The notes: generated by a model from the letters alone, not told the origin. A stretch of DNA of 64,000 nt from Candidatus Thorarchaeota archaeon (GCA_021498125.1 JAIZWL010000001.1:1452676-1516675); one strand, 5' to 3'. Positions 1 to 9,622 are shown, numbered from the stretch's first letter. Numbers and translations are program-made.

Positions 1-706
1 CAAGGTGTGCTGAGATTTTTGGAACCTTCAACTGACCACGCAAGATCTCACGAGCCATGTTGAGCCCTTTTTCAACATACGTGACAAATTGCTGTGCATT
101 CGCATTGGCCAGTGCGGCCTTTAACTCAGTGACTACAGCGTTCTCTGCTGAAGCAAATGATTCAAGATTAATTGACTTGAGAGCACTCTCCAGCATCTGA
201 GGTATTTGACTGAGTCGGACTGTGGCCGGAAACTGAAGTTTTGAGGCATTCTTTGACATGAACGCTCGTGCTGTCTGGAATCCTTTATCCTCCATACCGA
301 TCATTAGGTAAATGAGGCTGGCCGTCACTGCGAGAGCGACTCCTTTTTCGGTCTCCTTTGGTTCGCCCCACATTAGATATTCATCTGACGCCAGATAGAG
401 ATCCTCGGCAGCAACCGCGTAGGAGCGGATTGCCTTGTCCGAGTCGGCTATGTCAGAATACACATCTCCTGCTTTACACATGTTCAGGGCCGCGTTCTTG
501 AAACTCTTTGAGTCTCTATATTTTGTTGCAGCTTTCTCATACGCATCGGCAGCCTGAATGTAGAGTTTCTTTGCTCCTTCGTAGTCCCCCTTTTGTTCAA
601 GGGTCTCGGCGGCAGTGATATACTTCTGTCCCGCCTCTACAAAGGACTGATTTAGAGACTCCTTCGTTGCCTCTTCTATTAATCGTCTAACACCTTCGTC
701 CGACAT
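1..706 (-). CDS. TPR-repeat protein resembling alpha-SNAP (3' end outside window)
   Basis: The frame is open from an ATG at 704-706 to the left edge (235 codons, no stop). The translation is all-helical and alanine-rich. It has TPR-like helical pairs at about residues 18-110 (AAETLEQKGDYEGAKKLY, AADAYEKAATKY, AALNMCKAGDVYSDI, AIRSYAVAAEDLY), a spacing reminiscent of soluble NSF attachment proteins. In eukaryotes alpha-SNAP recruits the AAA ATPase NSF to SNARE complexes. Whether this protein has such a partner is unknown; the only AAA ATPase here is CDC48, five kb away. The TPR-like fold is what the sequence supports; the SNAP resemblance is an inference from helix pattern. The C-terminus is missing. 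Confidence 0.7.
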   Translation of the reverse strand, partial: MSDEGVRRLIEEATKESLNQSFVEAGQKYITAAETLEQKGDYEGAKKLYIQAADAYEKAATKYRDSKSFKNAALNMCKAGDVYSDIADSDKAIRSYAVAAEDLYLASDEYLMWGEPKETEKGVALAVTASLIYLMIGMEDKGFQTARAFMSKNASKLQFPATVRLSQIPQMLESALKSINLESFASAENAVVTELKAALANANAQQFVTYVEKGLNMAREILRGQLKVPKISAHL

Positions 707-784
707 ATTGTTTACACCTCAGTTGTGACTCTGCCCCGAGTAGTATCTACTGACGATAACTGGGGCACATGTGCCGTTATTGGA

Positions 785-1075
785 CTAGTATACTTCTCTT
801 GGAGATCGCTTCAGTCGATCAGGAAGCGCTCCACCGTGGCCTTCGATGACAAGCTCGTATCCTCTTCCGATACGGCCCTTCTTTGCGGTCTGAAATCCTG
901 ACTTTTCGATAGATCGTGCATTACGTTCGGCAGCACGTCTCTGGATCATACTGACGCCAGTCGGTACAGTCAAGATGAGCTTCTTTTGAGCATCATCGAC
1001 CTTCAATGTTATTGGTGTGGTAGGCTCACCAGTACACTCGTGAAACAGGTTGTCTCGATATTCTAGGATCGTCAT
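785..1075 (-). CDS. Small basic conserved-looking hypothetical protein
   Basis: A 96-residue soluble protein that I do not recognise. The N-terminal half looks like beta strands (ITLKVDDAQKKLILTVP). The second half is a basic helix (IQRRAAERNARSIEKSGF) followed by a glycine-rich strand (KKGRIGRGYELVIEGHGG). There is no signal peptide or membrane segment. Codon use matches the neighbours and there is no competing frame, which supports a real gene. The basic helix and compact size would suit a nucleic-acid or ribosome-associated protein, but nothing in the sequence proves this. Confidence 0.55.
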   Translation of the reverse strand: MTILEYRDNLFHECTGEPTTPITLKVDDAQKKLILTVPTGVSMIQRRAAERNARSIEKSGFQTAKKGRIGRGYELVIEGHGGALPDRLKRSPREVY

Positions 1076-1261
1076 TTTTCCAATCCCGTCCTAATCCTTG
1101 GTGGGTGTATGTTTCTTGACTTTACTACATATTAGCATTGTGTGCGCTTGCAAATCATTCGACGGCGATTCCATCTAGCCCCGATGCTGTTGAAAATCAC
1201 AGAATGAACTGTGTTGGGATCAGCTCACCGAGACAGATGATGCGAGAGAAAAAGTAACAGG

Positions 1262-1297
1262 TGGCCCAAGAAACGAACAGTATCCGTTCTAGGGCCA
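1262..1297 (-). terminator. Hairpin, likely terminator of the small membrane-protein gene
   Basis: TGGCCC (1262-1267) pairs perfectly with GGGCCA (1292-1297). A second stem, GAAC/GTTC, sits inside the loop. Read on the minus strand, the hairpin lies just past the stop of the gene at 1319-1594 and is followed by a T-rich stretch (complement of the A-rich run at 1249-1254). This is a plausible terminator, but no terminator rule is firm for archaea. The rest of 1076-1261 shows no gene. Confidence 0.4.
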
Positions 1298-1318
1298 TTT
1301 AGGTGATATATGTACTGA

Positions 1319-1594
1319 TTAGTCCGGCGGGGGTGGAGGCGGTGGAACATCGTCCTGTCGTGTGTCGATCGGTGCAAGGACTGAATCGCGTTTCTTCTTG
1401 GTGAAGAAGAATCCGATAAGGATGAGGACCAGACCCACTACGGCAATCAGTGCACCAAAAAGTCCGGTGTTGGCCCCGAAAGGCTCTGAGCCCATACGTG
1501 GCAGGAGTGCAACGACTGCACCTGCAATGAGCACCAATACACCAAGGCAGACTGGTCCAGAACGAATGTGTTCACGCCATGTAAGGTATGCCAT
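1319..1594 (-). CDS. Small two-helix membrane protein with proline-rich tail
   Basis: A 91-residue protein with two hydrophobic helices at about residues 16-32 (VCLGVLVLIAGAVVALL) and 44-64 (LFGALIAVVGLVLILIGFFF). A basic stop-transfer segment (TKKKR) follows, then an acidic tail ending in a run of prolines. Both termini are probably cytosolic, and the poly-proline end could be a docking site. The family is not recognised. An overlapping plus-strand frame (1362-1598) is its shadow. Confidence 0.6.
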   Translation of the reverse strand: MAYLTWREHIRSGPVCLGVLVLIAGAVVALLPRMGSEPFGANTGLFGALIAVVGLVLILIGFFFTKKKRDSVLAPIDTRQDDVPPPPPPPD

Positions 1595-1688
1595 TTGATA
1601 GATTCTCCCATTCGAGACCCTTTACTAATGTCTCGTCTGATTGTAAATTGAATCAGTCCGATTGATTTAAGATTGTCGGCGATGTTGT

Positions 1689-2579
1689 CTACGCATCCAC
1701 ATTGAACGTGACCCTGCATCCGGTCGATGAGGCATTGATGTGTATCTTGACCCCTGTGATCTCACTGACTCGTTTTGCAAGAGCCTCATGGAATGCACAG
1801 GGATACCCCTTCGGAATTCTCTGTCGGGTGGGGTCGATCTCGTTCGCCACGGTCATGATCATACAGGGTCCGGTCTCAATCGATGCCCCTTCAGTAGTCA
1901 CCGGCACCTGATTCTCGTCAGAGCAACTCTGGATTAACGTGGCAAACCCCCTGACTATTTCCTCTGCATTATTGTTGGCACTCCATTCGTGAATGAGATC
2001 CTCAATGACTCCGTTAAACATCGCATCGAGATGTCCCTCTGGGAGTTGCCCTCCATAGATTGCCATGTTCAATACGAGATGCGCCCTTGCTCTGGCTGCA
2101 CTATTCCATAGAGCCTTTCCACCAAGAGGCTGTAGCTTGGGAACATAGCCAATGGGTGCGATGTCTGAGCCGACAGCGGAAGTGTCTTCGACTGTCTCGG
2201 GTACTGGTGTGGCCTCAGCCGTATCTGTGGCTGTGACTGTTTCAGTGGACCCACCACCCACTCGTGTTCCATCGCTTCTGATCAGGTCCGGTACCTCAAA
2301 ATCTGGGCAGACCCCCGACTCCTGATATCTTCTTGCGAATTGCATTAATCTTCCTGCACACATTGCTACAGCGTGCCGGCTGAGACCCTCAATTCGTGCA
2401 TGCCCATAGATTACTCCTACAAGATTCTCAAGATCTAAATTGTTGATGGTCTTCTCAGCCAGGATTTTTTTCCCTCGGACCACACGGACAGCCCATTTCT
2501 CATCCATGACCCCTGCTTGGGCCGCATAGCTGGTATGGATAATTCCTACAAGTGGTGAGATCGGATAAAAGTAACTCAT
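1689..2579 (-). CDS. Hypothetical protein with cysteine-containing C-terminal domain
   Basis: 296 residues, not recognised. An N-terminal domain (1-105) carries short strands and helices. It is joined by a low-complexity Thr/Val/Glu linker (about 108-140) to a C-terminal domain (about 150-296). The C-terminal domain has conserved-looking cysteines in GPCMIMT, GYPCAFHEAL and TGCRVTF plus a nearby His, which could form a metal or ligand site. The GYPCAFHEAL pattern faintly recalls small-ligand-binding (V4R-like) domains, but I cannot support that assignment. No membrane segment is visible. Confidence 0.6.
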   Translation of the reverse strand: MSYFYPISPLVGIIHTSYAAQAGVMDEKWAVRVVRGKKILAEKTINNLDLENLVGVIYGHARIEGLSRHAVAMCAGRLMQFARRYQESGVCPDFEVPDLIRSDGTRVGGGSTETVTATDTAEATPVPETVEDTSAVGSDIAPIGYVPKLQPLGGKALWNSAARARAHLVLNMAIYGGQLPEGHLDAMFNGVIEDLIHEWSANNNAEEIVRGFATLIQSCSDENQVPVTTEGASIETGPCMIMTVANEIDPTRQRIPKGYPCAFHEALAKRVSEITGVKIHINASSTGCRVTFNVDA

Positions 2580-2667
2580 GTGCAGTCCCTCTATATTATT
2601 CGTCGTTCAATAGTCCGTCTACATCTTGTTCCTGAAAAGCCTATCGTAGGTGTGTCTTCGTCGGTCA

Positions 2668-5196
2668 TCATGACTTGAATTGTATCTTCAAAGTGATTAT
2701 TGCATGAGCATCGACCTGAAGCGTACACGAGTTGCCGTTCGAGGGGATCTCTCCGATATCTCTCTCAATGATATCGACCAAACGAATTCTCTCAACAGGT
2801 CTGTCAAACTTCAAGGTTGCAGTCCCCGTGACTCCTTCTGGCTCATAGAGTCTGAGAATGATCTCGTTTGGAGCCTCACCTGGCCTCAGGCTTGAGACCG
2901 CCAAGTCCATGTCTTCGATCGTCAGTGCTGAACGGCTTGACGACTCTGTTCCTGATGAGTCCAAAGGAATTGCAATGAGAGGAATTCTGTGTTCTGTTGC
3001 TCTCTGCCAAATCTTAGCATCCTTCCAGTTTCCAGAATGCGGCATCAAGGCATACTTGAAGGTATGTTGTCCATTCTCCAGTGCGGTCTTGGCCTCTGTC
3101 ACGTCATCATCGATACCGCGTGAGAGATGATCAACGCTTCTGAGCAGTGTCATTCGCAGCATTCCATCAGTGAATGAGAACTCATGGAGTCCAACGGTCG
3201 ATATGGCAACACCATTGTCGGGCCCACTACAATCGACCCAATCAAGGGCAGCAAAGGTACCTCTTGCTGGCTCGGTCCAGCCGCTCTCGTCTCTTACTGT
3301 GAGGCGCTCCTCAGTTCCGAACTGGGCTCCTACAGTGACACGTTCGGCAAAGATCGTCAACGGGAATACTACTGACACACGTTTGTCTTGGCCCCTGAAA
3401 TCAAGGCGGGTCTCACAATCAATTCTGTCAAGGCCATGGTAGAGGCAAACTCTTTGGGTACGTCTTGACCCCGCAACATCCCCCGTGACTTCAACTGTCG
3501 CACGAATGGGCCCCGATTCAACTATCTTCACTTCTCCTGACATTCTGAGAGTTGTGAGATCGGCATCAGGAGATGCCAGCTCGCTTCGAGAATATCGATA
3601 GAGGTCTCCGACATCATTCTCGATGTGAAGGTAATTGCCTTCCTTTCTCAATGCCTCAAATCGATGTTGCTTGTCAAATATTCTGGTTATGGCTCCACTG
3701 AACAGGTCAAACTCGATGGCATATCTCTCAGACTCGACCCAAGAGGTTCCAGTCTTGATGAATGACTCAAATTCAGGAGGGCTCTCTGACGGTACGATCT
3801 TGAAGACTTTGTGGCCCATGCTGGGAACATCCTTTGCGATGAACAACATCTCAACAATTCCATCGTCGCCCTGTTCCAAGATCTGATACGGAAGTCCCTC
3901 TTTGTGTTCCGTTTCCTCTTCTTCTCCCTCTTCAGTCGTTTCATCGTTCTCGGCCATGACCTTAAAGTGTTCTGAATTCAGGCTGGAGAGATCAATCGCT
4001 ATTCTTACAATACCATTTCTCTTCCAAGGTAGAGGATTGAAGGCTGCAACGTTCACACCCTCTTGTGCGGTCTTAAGATCAGCAGAATAATCTGCGATTG
4101 CGGTTTCAAGGAGCTGTTCTGTCTGTTCAATGGCCTTTTCGAATCGTTTGACCGCAAGCATGTACGGTCCATCACCAATGACACCCCTGATGATGTTGTG
4201 ATCCTGATTGAATAGCAAGATCCGCCAGAGATCATCTAGGGCATTGTTGTGGTCAATATTCCCCTTTAATGCAAGATAGAGTTCTGTGAGGTAGAGCAGG
4301 GTTTCCAGTCTTCTGTTCATGATCTTCAGGCCAACGCGCGAACTGAGTCCACCTACGCGAACTGGAATGAAGCGTCCTGCTGTGAGATTCTCTGTGATCG
4401 TTGCAAGACCGGACTGGACTGTCTTCAGCTTCTCTGCATACTCTCTCGGTGTGACTATGACTGCTCTCATATCCGGGAACGTTCGGTTCCACTCTCTGAC
4501 AATATCTGCAAGGTGTGGCGCCGGAGGAACAAGTTCTCCGCCAATCGGAATAAACAGGTTCTGTGATGATGCTCTCTTGTTTATGTCCTCAACAATTCCA
4601 AGCATCATGGTAAACGCCTCTCTCATATTCTCTGAGAGCCATGAGGCGCACTCGTATCCTGCGGAGAGCCAGACCACGTTCACACGACTGCCGTCTGGTC
4701 CTTTCCAGATGAACTCGCTGGGCGCATCAAATGGCATACCTCTCCAAATGAAGTAGGTGTCCATGCCAGACTGACGCAGGATCTGAGGCATCTGCGAGCA
4801 GTGTCCTGATGTGTCAATTGCCCAGCCTGACCTCACCTCGATGCCAAAGGCGTTGTGGAAGAATTTGACACCGTAGAGGAACTGACGCGCAATGGACTCT
4901 CCATCGGGAATCACAAAGTCCGGTTGGACGTAGGTTCCCCCAACGATCTCGACACGCCCCTCAAGGATCCGTTGATGCAGTGCGTCCCAGTAATTTGGAA
5001 AGAGCCGTTTGAATCCTTCAAGAAGTGTTACCTGCTCGATGCAGAACTTGTGAGTATCATCAACCTCCAGAAAGTCCAAGATGCTCTTGATGTTCCAAGA
5101 GGCTATGCTAATGTTGTGTTCGTAATCCTTTATCCTTGAATTATCAAAATGCAGGAACGGACAGAGGTTGACGATCCAGCGTAATCCCATAGCCAC
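2668..5196 (-). CDS. GH38 family alpha-mannosidase
   Basis: An 842-residue glycoside hydrolase of the GH38 type, which removes alpha-linked mannose using a zinc ion and an aspartate nucleophile. Visible landmarks are an HxD pair (H16, D18) where the family has its first zinc ligands, and the nucleophile block GWAIDTSGHCSQMPQIL with D128. The C-terminal beta-rich part contains the typical VGLHEFSFTDG...LLRSVDHLSRG stretch. There is no signal peptide, so it is probably cytosolic, like the lysosomal/cytosolic branch used in glycan turnover. The HxD lies only 16 residues from the chosen ATG, shorter than most homologues, but no upstream extension is evident. It stands alone; the glycan-assembly genes lie more than 20 kb away. 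Confidence 0.85.
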   Translation of the reverse strand: MAMGLRWIVNLCPFLHFDNSRIKDYEHNISIASWNIKSILDFLEVDDTHKFCIEQVTLLEGFKRLFPNYWDALHQRILEGRVEIVGGTYVQPDFVIPDGESIARQFLYGVKFFHNAFGIEVRSGWAIDTSGHCSQMPQILRQSGMDTYFIWRGMPFDAPSEFIWKGPDGSRVNVVWLSAGYECASWLSENMREAFTMMLGIVEDINKRASSQNLFIPIGGELVPPAPHLADIVREWNRTFPDMRAVIVTPREYAEKLKTVQSGLATITENLTAGRFIPVRVGGLSSRVGLKIMNRRLETLLYLTELYLALKGNIDHNNALDDLWRILLFNQDHNIIRGVIGDGPYMLAVKRFEKAIEQTEQLLETAIADYSADLKTAQEGVNVAAFNPLPWKRNGIVRIAIDLSSLNSEHFKVMAENDETTEEGEEEETEHKEGLPYQILEQGDDGIVEMLFIAKDVPSMGHKVFKIVPSESPPEFESFIKTGTSWVESERYAIEFDLFSGAITRIFDKQHRFEALRKEGNYLHIENDVGDLYRYSRSELASPDADLTTLRMSGEVKIVESGPIRATVEVTGDVAGSRRTQRVCLYHGLDRIDCETRLDFRGQDKRVSVVFPLTIFAERVTVGAQFGTEERLTVRDESGWTEPARGTFAALDWVDCSGPDNGVAISTVGLHEFSFTDGMLRMTLLRSVDHLSRGIDDDVTEAKTALENGQHTFKYALMPHSGNWKDAKIWQRATEHRIPLIAIPLDSSGTESSSRSALTIEDMDLAVSSLRPGEAPNEIILRLYEPEGVTGTATLKFDRPVERIRLVDIIERDIGEIPSNGNSCTLQVDAHAIITLKIQFKS

Positions 5197-5281
5197 TCAC
5201 ATCCTTGATTGAGGTCTTGCACTCTCGATGTTAGCAAGGTGACCTTATAGGGATATTTCCTCTGTGTTCATTCCCCTAAAT

Positions 5282-5317
5282 AAAAAAAAAGAATCGGCCA
5301 GCAGATTCTACTGCTGG
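5282..5317 (-). terminator. Intrinsic-like terminator downstream of cdc48
   Basis: CCAGCAG (5298-5304) and CTGCTGG (5311-5317) form a perfect 7-bp stem with a 6-nt loop. On the minus strand it is followed seven bases later by an unbroken run of nine Ts (complement of 5282-5290). It sits about 30 bases past the cdc48 stop, so it fits that gene's 3' end. Confidence 0.65.
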
Positions 5318-5346
5318 TCCGGCGGGCCCTTTTCAGGGGCGTCGCT

Positions 5347-7530
5347 TCAAATGTAACCCGGTGGTTCTTGACGTTGTGGGTTTCTCTTTAGTACTGTTTC
5401 GGCCATTGCCTTGAACTGTCGCAAGTCGTCAGGCGAGATACTTGGTCTGACCTCTTCCATCGCCTGTTCAAAGTGTTTCATCTGCACAGGTTTGGGTTTC
5501 CAGTCGCCTCGTACAGCAGTCATTGCCGCCTCACGGGTCAGATTCTCCAAGTCGGCACCTGAGTATCCCTCCGTCTTCTCAGCGAGGGCTTCCAGATCGA
5601 CATCTTTGTGCAGTGGCATATTCTTGGTATGTACCTTGAGAATTGCCAGTCGTGCCTCCTTGTCAGGTGGCGGTACGAAGACGATGGAGTCAAATCTACC
5701 CGGTCTCAGCACGGCCGGATCGAGAATGTCTGCTCGGTTGGTCGCTCCAATGACAAGCACGTTCTGGAGCGATTGCATGCCATCAAGTTCTGCAAGGAAC
5801 TGGTTGACTATTCTCTGTGATACTCCCGTGTCGTCAGATCTTCCACGTGCCATCATTATTGCATCAATCTCGTCAAAGAACAGGACACATGGCGCAGTCT
5901 GACGTGCCTTCTTGAAAATCTCTCGAACTGCCTTCTCGGACTCTCCAACGTATTTGTTGAAAATCTCCGGGCCTCTGATCGAGATGAAGTTGGCCTCGCT
6001 CTCTGTGGCCACTGCCTTTGCCAACAGTGTCTTCCCGTTCCCTGGTGGGCCAAAGAGAAGTACACCCTTGGGTGTTCTGATACCCATCTCTTCGAAGATC
6101 TCGGGATGCTTCAGTGGTGCCTCTACAGCCTCACGCAGTTGGGCCTTCACCTTTTCAAGACCACCAACATCGTCCCATCGGACGTTTGGCTTCTCGACAA
6201 GGACCTCCCGAAGTGCGGAAGGTGAGACCTCTGACAGGGCACTCTCAAAGTCGTCTTGGGTGACATAGAGATTATTCAGGACATCCGGAGGAATGTCTCC
6301 CGTGTCCGGATCAACATGCGGTAATGCTCTTCGAAGCGCCTTCATGGCTGCCTCTCGTGCAAGTGCTGCTAGGTCTGCACCAACGAAGCCATGCGTGATC
6401 GCGGCCAGCTTTTCAAGGTCTATTCCCTCTTCCAGTGGCATTGATCTCGTATGGATCTGCAAGATCTCAAGACGACCCTTCTTGTCAGGAACGCCTATCT
6501 CAATCTCGCGGTCAAACCTACCTGGCCTTCTGAGTGCCTCATCAACGTCATCGGGTCGATTTGTAGCACCGATGACAATAACCTGACCTCTGGCAGCCAG
6601 CCCATCCATGAGTGAGAGTAATTGGGCCACGACTCGTCGCTCGACTTCTCCAGTGACCTCTGCTCGCTTAGGTGCTATGCTGTCCAGTTCATCAATGAAT
6701 ATGATGCTGGGTGCGTTCTTCTCGGCGTCTTCAAAGACCTCTCGCAATTTCTGTTCGGACTCGCCATAGAACTTGGACATGATCTCTGGGCCATTGATGA
6801 CCTTGAAGGTCGCACCTGATTCATTGGCCACTGCCTTTGCGATCAGAGTCTTACCTGTCCCTGGTGGGCCATGAAGCAACACTCCCTTTGGTGGAGTGAT
6901 TCCCAGACGTTTGAACAGCTCTGGGCTCTTCATGGGCAACTCGATCATCTCACGGATCTTCTGAAGCTCCTTGCCCAGTCCGCCGATGTCTTCGTAGGTC
7001 ACTTGAGGCACGCTGACCTCTTCAGGCTTGGCCGGCTCGGTGAGAACTTCTACCTGAGTTCGTGGACCGATCCGTACGTGTTTACCGGGTGATGCAGCAG
7101 TGACCGTGAAGTGAAGACCCTGACCGATTGAAGCAATGACGATGAGGTCTCCTCTAGTCACCGGTTTGTTCAAGATCTGGTGTTTGACGTAATCCTCAAA
7201 ACCTGCTGGAAAACGCACCTTCTGGCTGGGTGCCAATACAACTCGTGTGGCCTCTTGTACATTGGCCTGACTGACTTCTACCATCTCCCCGAGCTTGACC
7301 CCCGCATTGGATCGGATGAGACCGTCCATGCGGATCATCTCAAGGACCTCATCCTCTTGCAGCGCAGGCCAGCATATCGCCACGGTCTCTTTTGCTCCCT
7401 TGAGCAGGACGTAATCACCCGACCTGACTCCTAACTTACTTCTGACATCTGAATTGAGCCGTACAATGCCGCGACCCTGATCCTTGGGCATCGCGGCGGC
7501 TACTTTTAATCTCACACTATTCTCCGACAT
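5347..7530 (-). CDS. cdc48: CDC48/VCP-like double AAA+ ATPase
   Basis: A 727-residue CDC48/p97/VAT homologue, a hexameric unfoldase that extracts and unfolds proteins for degradation or remodelling. The N-terminal double-psi barrel and 4-alpha-beta domain (about 1-180) precede the D1 ring, with Walker A GPPGTGKT (221-228) and Walker B IIFIDE (276-281). The D2 ring follows, with Walker A GPPGNGKT (494-501) and Walker B FFDE (551-554). Arginine-finger-like RPGRFD motifs close each ring. The length matches archaeal VAT. The gene begins just downstream of the small heat-shock-like gene (19-bp gap), so both are probably transcribed from the promoter near 8135 as a proteostasis operon. The C-terminal tail ends in PGYI. 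Confidence 0.97.
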   Translation of the reverse strand: MSENSVRLKVAAAMPKDQGRGIVRLNSDVRSKLGVRSGDYVLLKGAKETVAICWPALQEDEVLEMIRMDGLIRSNAGVKLGEMVEVSQANVQEATRVVLAPSQKVRFPAGFEDYVKHQILNKPVTRGDLIVIASIGQGLHFTVTAASPGKHVRIGPRTQVEVLTEPAKPEEVSVPQVTYEDIGGLGKELQKIREMIELPMKSPELFKRLGITPPKGVLLHGPPGTGKTLIAKAVANESGATFKVINGPEIMSKFYGESEQKLREVFEDAEKNAPSIIFIDELDSIAPKRAEVTGEVERRVVAQLLSLMDGLAARGQVIVIGATNRPDDVDEALRRPGRFDREIEIGVPDKKGRLEILQIHTRSMPLEEGIDLEKLAAITHGFVGADLAALAREAAMKALRRALPHVDPDTGDIPPDVLNNLYVTQDDFESALSEVSPSALREVLVEKPNVRWDDVGGLEKVKAQLREAVEAPLKHPEIFEEMGIRTPKGVLLFGPPGNGKTLLAKAVATESEANFISIRGPEIFNKYVGESEKAVREIFKKARQTAPCVLFFDEIDAIMMARGRSDDTGVSQRIVNQFLAELDGMQSLQNVLVIGATNRADILDPAVLRPGRFDSIVFVPPPDKEARLAILKVHTKNMPLHKDVDLEALAEKTEGYSGADLENLTREAAMTAVRGDWKPKPVQMKHFEQAMEEVRPSISPDDLRQFKAMAETVLKRNPQRQEPPGYI

Positions 7531-7548
7531 TGTTTTCTATCCCCCTTT

Positions 7549-8001
7549 TTATTCATACTTAAGTTCGCCTTCAGTCTTTGCATGCAAGCCTTTTGCCTTT
7601 ACAAGGTTGAGTTCTGCAACTCCGTTTCTGAAGGAGATCGAGGACTTTTTCACATCAATCTTTGACTTCATCTCAAATTCCATTGGTTCTGTCTTGTCAT
7701 CCGCAAAGGTGAGGATGACTCTACTACCCTTTACTCTTACAGTTGGGCCCTCGTTCCCAGGTATCTCGTCGATGAGCAGAATGATTCTGTCGTCTAACTC
7801 TATTCTCTCTGCTCTGGGCCCTTGCGGTCTCATATCATCTCTTTTCGTCTCTATCTCCGGTATTCCCCCGACCATTGGGCCTGTCGTCGTCATCATTGTG
7901 AATCGGAAGGTGGCATTCCCATCGGGACCCATCGGTACGGGGCCTCCAAAGAATTGTTCCATCATTTGGCGTACTATCTTATCGAAATCATCACTTATCA
8001 T
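7549..8001 (-). CDS. Hsp20-like small heat-shock (alpha-crystallin fold) protein
   Basis: 150 residues from ATG 7999-8001. I chose this start over an in-frame ATG 36 nt upstream because a perfect SD (GGAGGT, complement of 8009-8014) sits 7 nt before it. After an N-terminal segment (ISDDFDKIVRQMMEQFFGG), the protein has strand-rich sequence typical of the alpha-crystallin/CS fold (RIILLIDEIPG, VRVKGSRVILTF, SSISFRNGVAELNL). Such proteins bind unfolding clients and often sit next to cdc48 in archaea. There is no canonical C-terminal IxI motif, so it may be a divergent member. It is the promoter-proximal gene of the hsp20-cdc48 pair. Confidence 0.75.
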   Translation of the reverse strand: MISDDFDKIVRQMMEQFFGGPVPMGPDGNATFRFTMMTTTGPMVGGIPEIETKRDDMRPQGPRAERIELDDRIILLIDEIPGNEGPTVRVKGSRVILTFADDKTEPMEFEMKSKIDVKKSSISFRNGVAELNLVKAKGLHAKTEGELKYE

Positions 8002-8092
8002 AGGGCATACCTCCATGTGAAGCCCCGGGGCGGACAATGCCGCCCTGAGTCACCGAAGGGGCTTCTGTGTTCTGTTTCCCTTTCAAGTCCAT

Positions 8093-8140
8093 CTAGGGAC
8101 TAAATGTTCACTAGTACTAGGGACCAAATGGTATTTAAGA
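8093..8140 (-). promoter_or_regulatory. Promoter with tandem operator in front of hsp20-cdc48
   Basis: On the minus strand a TATA-like element (TCTTAAATAC, complement of 8131-8140) is followed downstream by two direct copies of a 14-bp word. In plus-strand terms these are CTAGGGACYAAATG at 8093-8106 and 8117-8130, spaced 24 bp (start to start). The expected transcription start (about 25 bp past TATA) falls between or on the copies, so a protein binding them would block initiation. The position resembles archaeal heat-shock repressor sites, but the sequence itself is not one I recognise. Confidence 0.55.
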
Positions 8141-8224
8141 TTTTTGAAATGTCACAAGTGATCGTGACAGTGACGAGGGTCGCGGACAGTCGCAGGCAGT
8201 GATGGGCGCGAATTCCCAGTGATG

Positions 8225-9622
8225 TTACTCTTCTTCTTCTGCTCCCTTTTCTTTTCGAAGGATATCCCTTGCAATGATCACTCCTGAGACCGATGCCTGC
8301 ATGAGACCACGAGTGATTCCGGCACCATCGCCTGCTGCATATAGGTTCTCGATCTTCGACTCAAGATGCTTGTTCAGTCTAATCCTTGAGGAGTAGAACT
8401 TGACCTCGATGCCATAGAGAAGTGTACCATCATCGGCGACACCGGGGCATAGTTTGTTGAGGGCGTCAAGCATTTCGAGAATTGAGCTCAGGTGTCTGTA
8501 GGGAAGTGCAAAGCTCAGATCGCCAGGTGAGGCACTTGGCAATGTCGGTTTGATCGGAGATCGTTTGATCCGTTCATGGGTGCTCCGCTTGCCGCGTTTG
8601 AGATCGGCCAGCCGCTGCACGAGGACACCATCCCCAAGCATGTTAGCGAGACGGGCAACATGCTGACCATATGCAATAGGTTCCTTGAAGGGAGCTGTGA
8701 ACTTGGTAGACACGAGCAGTGCAAAATTGGTGTTGGGTGTCTTCATATGTGCGTAAGACTGACCGTTCACGGTGAGGATCTCATCATAGTACTCAGTGGT
8801 GACAACGCCTCCCGGATTGAAACAGAACAATCTAACCTTATCGTCGAATTGTTTGGAATAGTAGACGAGTTTTGGTTCATATAGGGAATCCGCGATGTCC
8901 TTCATTACTGGTGCCGGAATCTCTACTCTGACTCCGATATCAACATAATTGTTTTCTGTTTCAAGATCAAGCCGTTCGGCCTGATGAGAGAGCCATTCAT
9001 TACCGACACGGCCCGGGGCAGCCACGACATACTTTGCATGGAGCACTGTTCCACCGTTGGTTTCGATCCCCGTGACGCGACCGTTTTCGACTTGGATGTC
9101 TTTAGCCTCTGTATCAAAGAGGACATCGACCTTTTTTGAGACCGCCTGATACATTGCGCCCATTACGTTGATACATCCCTCGCGCCCCATATGACGTACT
9201 TTCTGCGGGATGAGTTCAAGTCCGACCAGTGCAGCCTTACGCGACCATTCTTCGGTCTCGTCTTCTTTATCTCCATAGAGTTCATCAGGTGCGCCGTAGT
9301 CGCGATACTTTTTGTCAACATACTCGATCATCTCCATCAGATTCTTCTCGCCGAGAATCTCGTCCAGCCAACCACCGACTCGGGTGGAGATAGTAAGTTT
9401 GCCGTCAGAAAAAGCTCCAGCACCACCCCATCCAGCAAGGATGTGGCATGGGTTACATTTCTTGCATCCTCTTGCTGCCTCAGAGTTTGGGCAGTATCGC
9501 TTCTTGATAGGTTTCCCCTTCTCGATCATTACAATTTTCAAGTCGGGTTGATGCTCGATGAGTTCGAGGGCGCAGAAAATTCCAGCGGGACCACTGCCCA
9601 CAATAGCAACGTCATAGTTCAA
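8225..9622 (-). CDS. FAD-dependent dehydrogenase (COG2509-type NAD(P)/FAD oxidoreductase)
   Basis: 465 residues. The N-terminal Rossmann fold binds FAD (VGSGPAG, residues 8-14; IEKG after strand 2). It is followed by a cysteine-rich insert, CPNSEAARGCKKCNPCH, and a GWGGAGAFSDGKL motif, both typical of this uncharacterised dehydrogenase family. A C-terminal FAD-contacting motif is present (LYAAGDGAGITRGLMQASVSG). The substrate is unknown; the cysteines could bind iron-sulfur or act in redox. The acidic Glu-rich end (KGAEEEE) is the natural C-terminus. It has its own start about 100 nt from the next gene and is not obviously co-transcribed. Confidence 0.85.
   Translation of the reverse strand: MNYDVAIVGSGPAGIFCALELIEHQPDLKIVMIEKGKPIKKRYCPNSEAARGCKKCNPCHILAGWGGAGAFSDGKLTISTRVGGWLDEILGEKNLMEMIEYVDKKYRDYGAPDELYGDKEDETEEWSRKAALVGLELIPQKVRHMGREGCINVMGAMYQAVSKKVDVLFDTEAKDIQVENGRVTGIETNGGTVLHAKYVVAAPGRVGNEWLSHQAERLDLETENNYVDIGVRVEIPAPVMKDIADSLYEPKLVYYSKQFDDKVRLFCFNPGGVVTTEYYDEILTVNGQSYAHMKTPNTNFALLVSTKFTAPFKEPIAYGQHVARLANMLGDGVLVQRLADLKRGKRSTHERIKRSPIKPTLPSASPGDLSFALPYRHLSSILEMLDALNKLCPGVADDGTLLYGIEVKFYSSRIRLNKHLESKIENLYAAGDGAGITRGLMQASVSGVIIARDILRKEKGAEEEE

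Noticed and set aside
1362-1598. Plus-strand ORF opposite the small membrane-protein gene
   Set aside because: Shadow frame rich in Arg/Ser/Pro; the minus frame has two membrane helices and good context.
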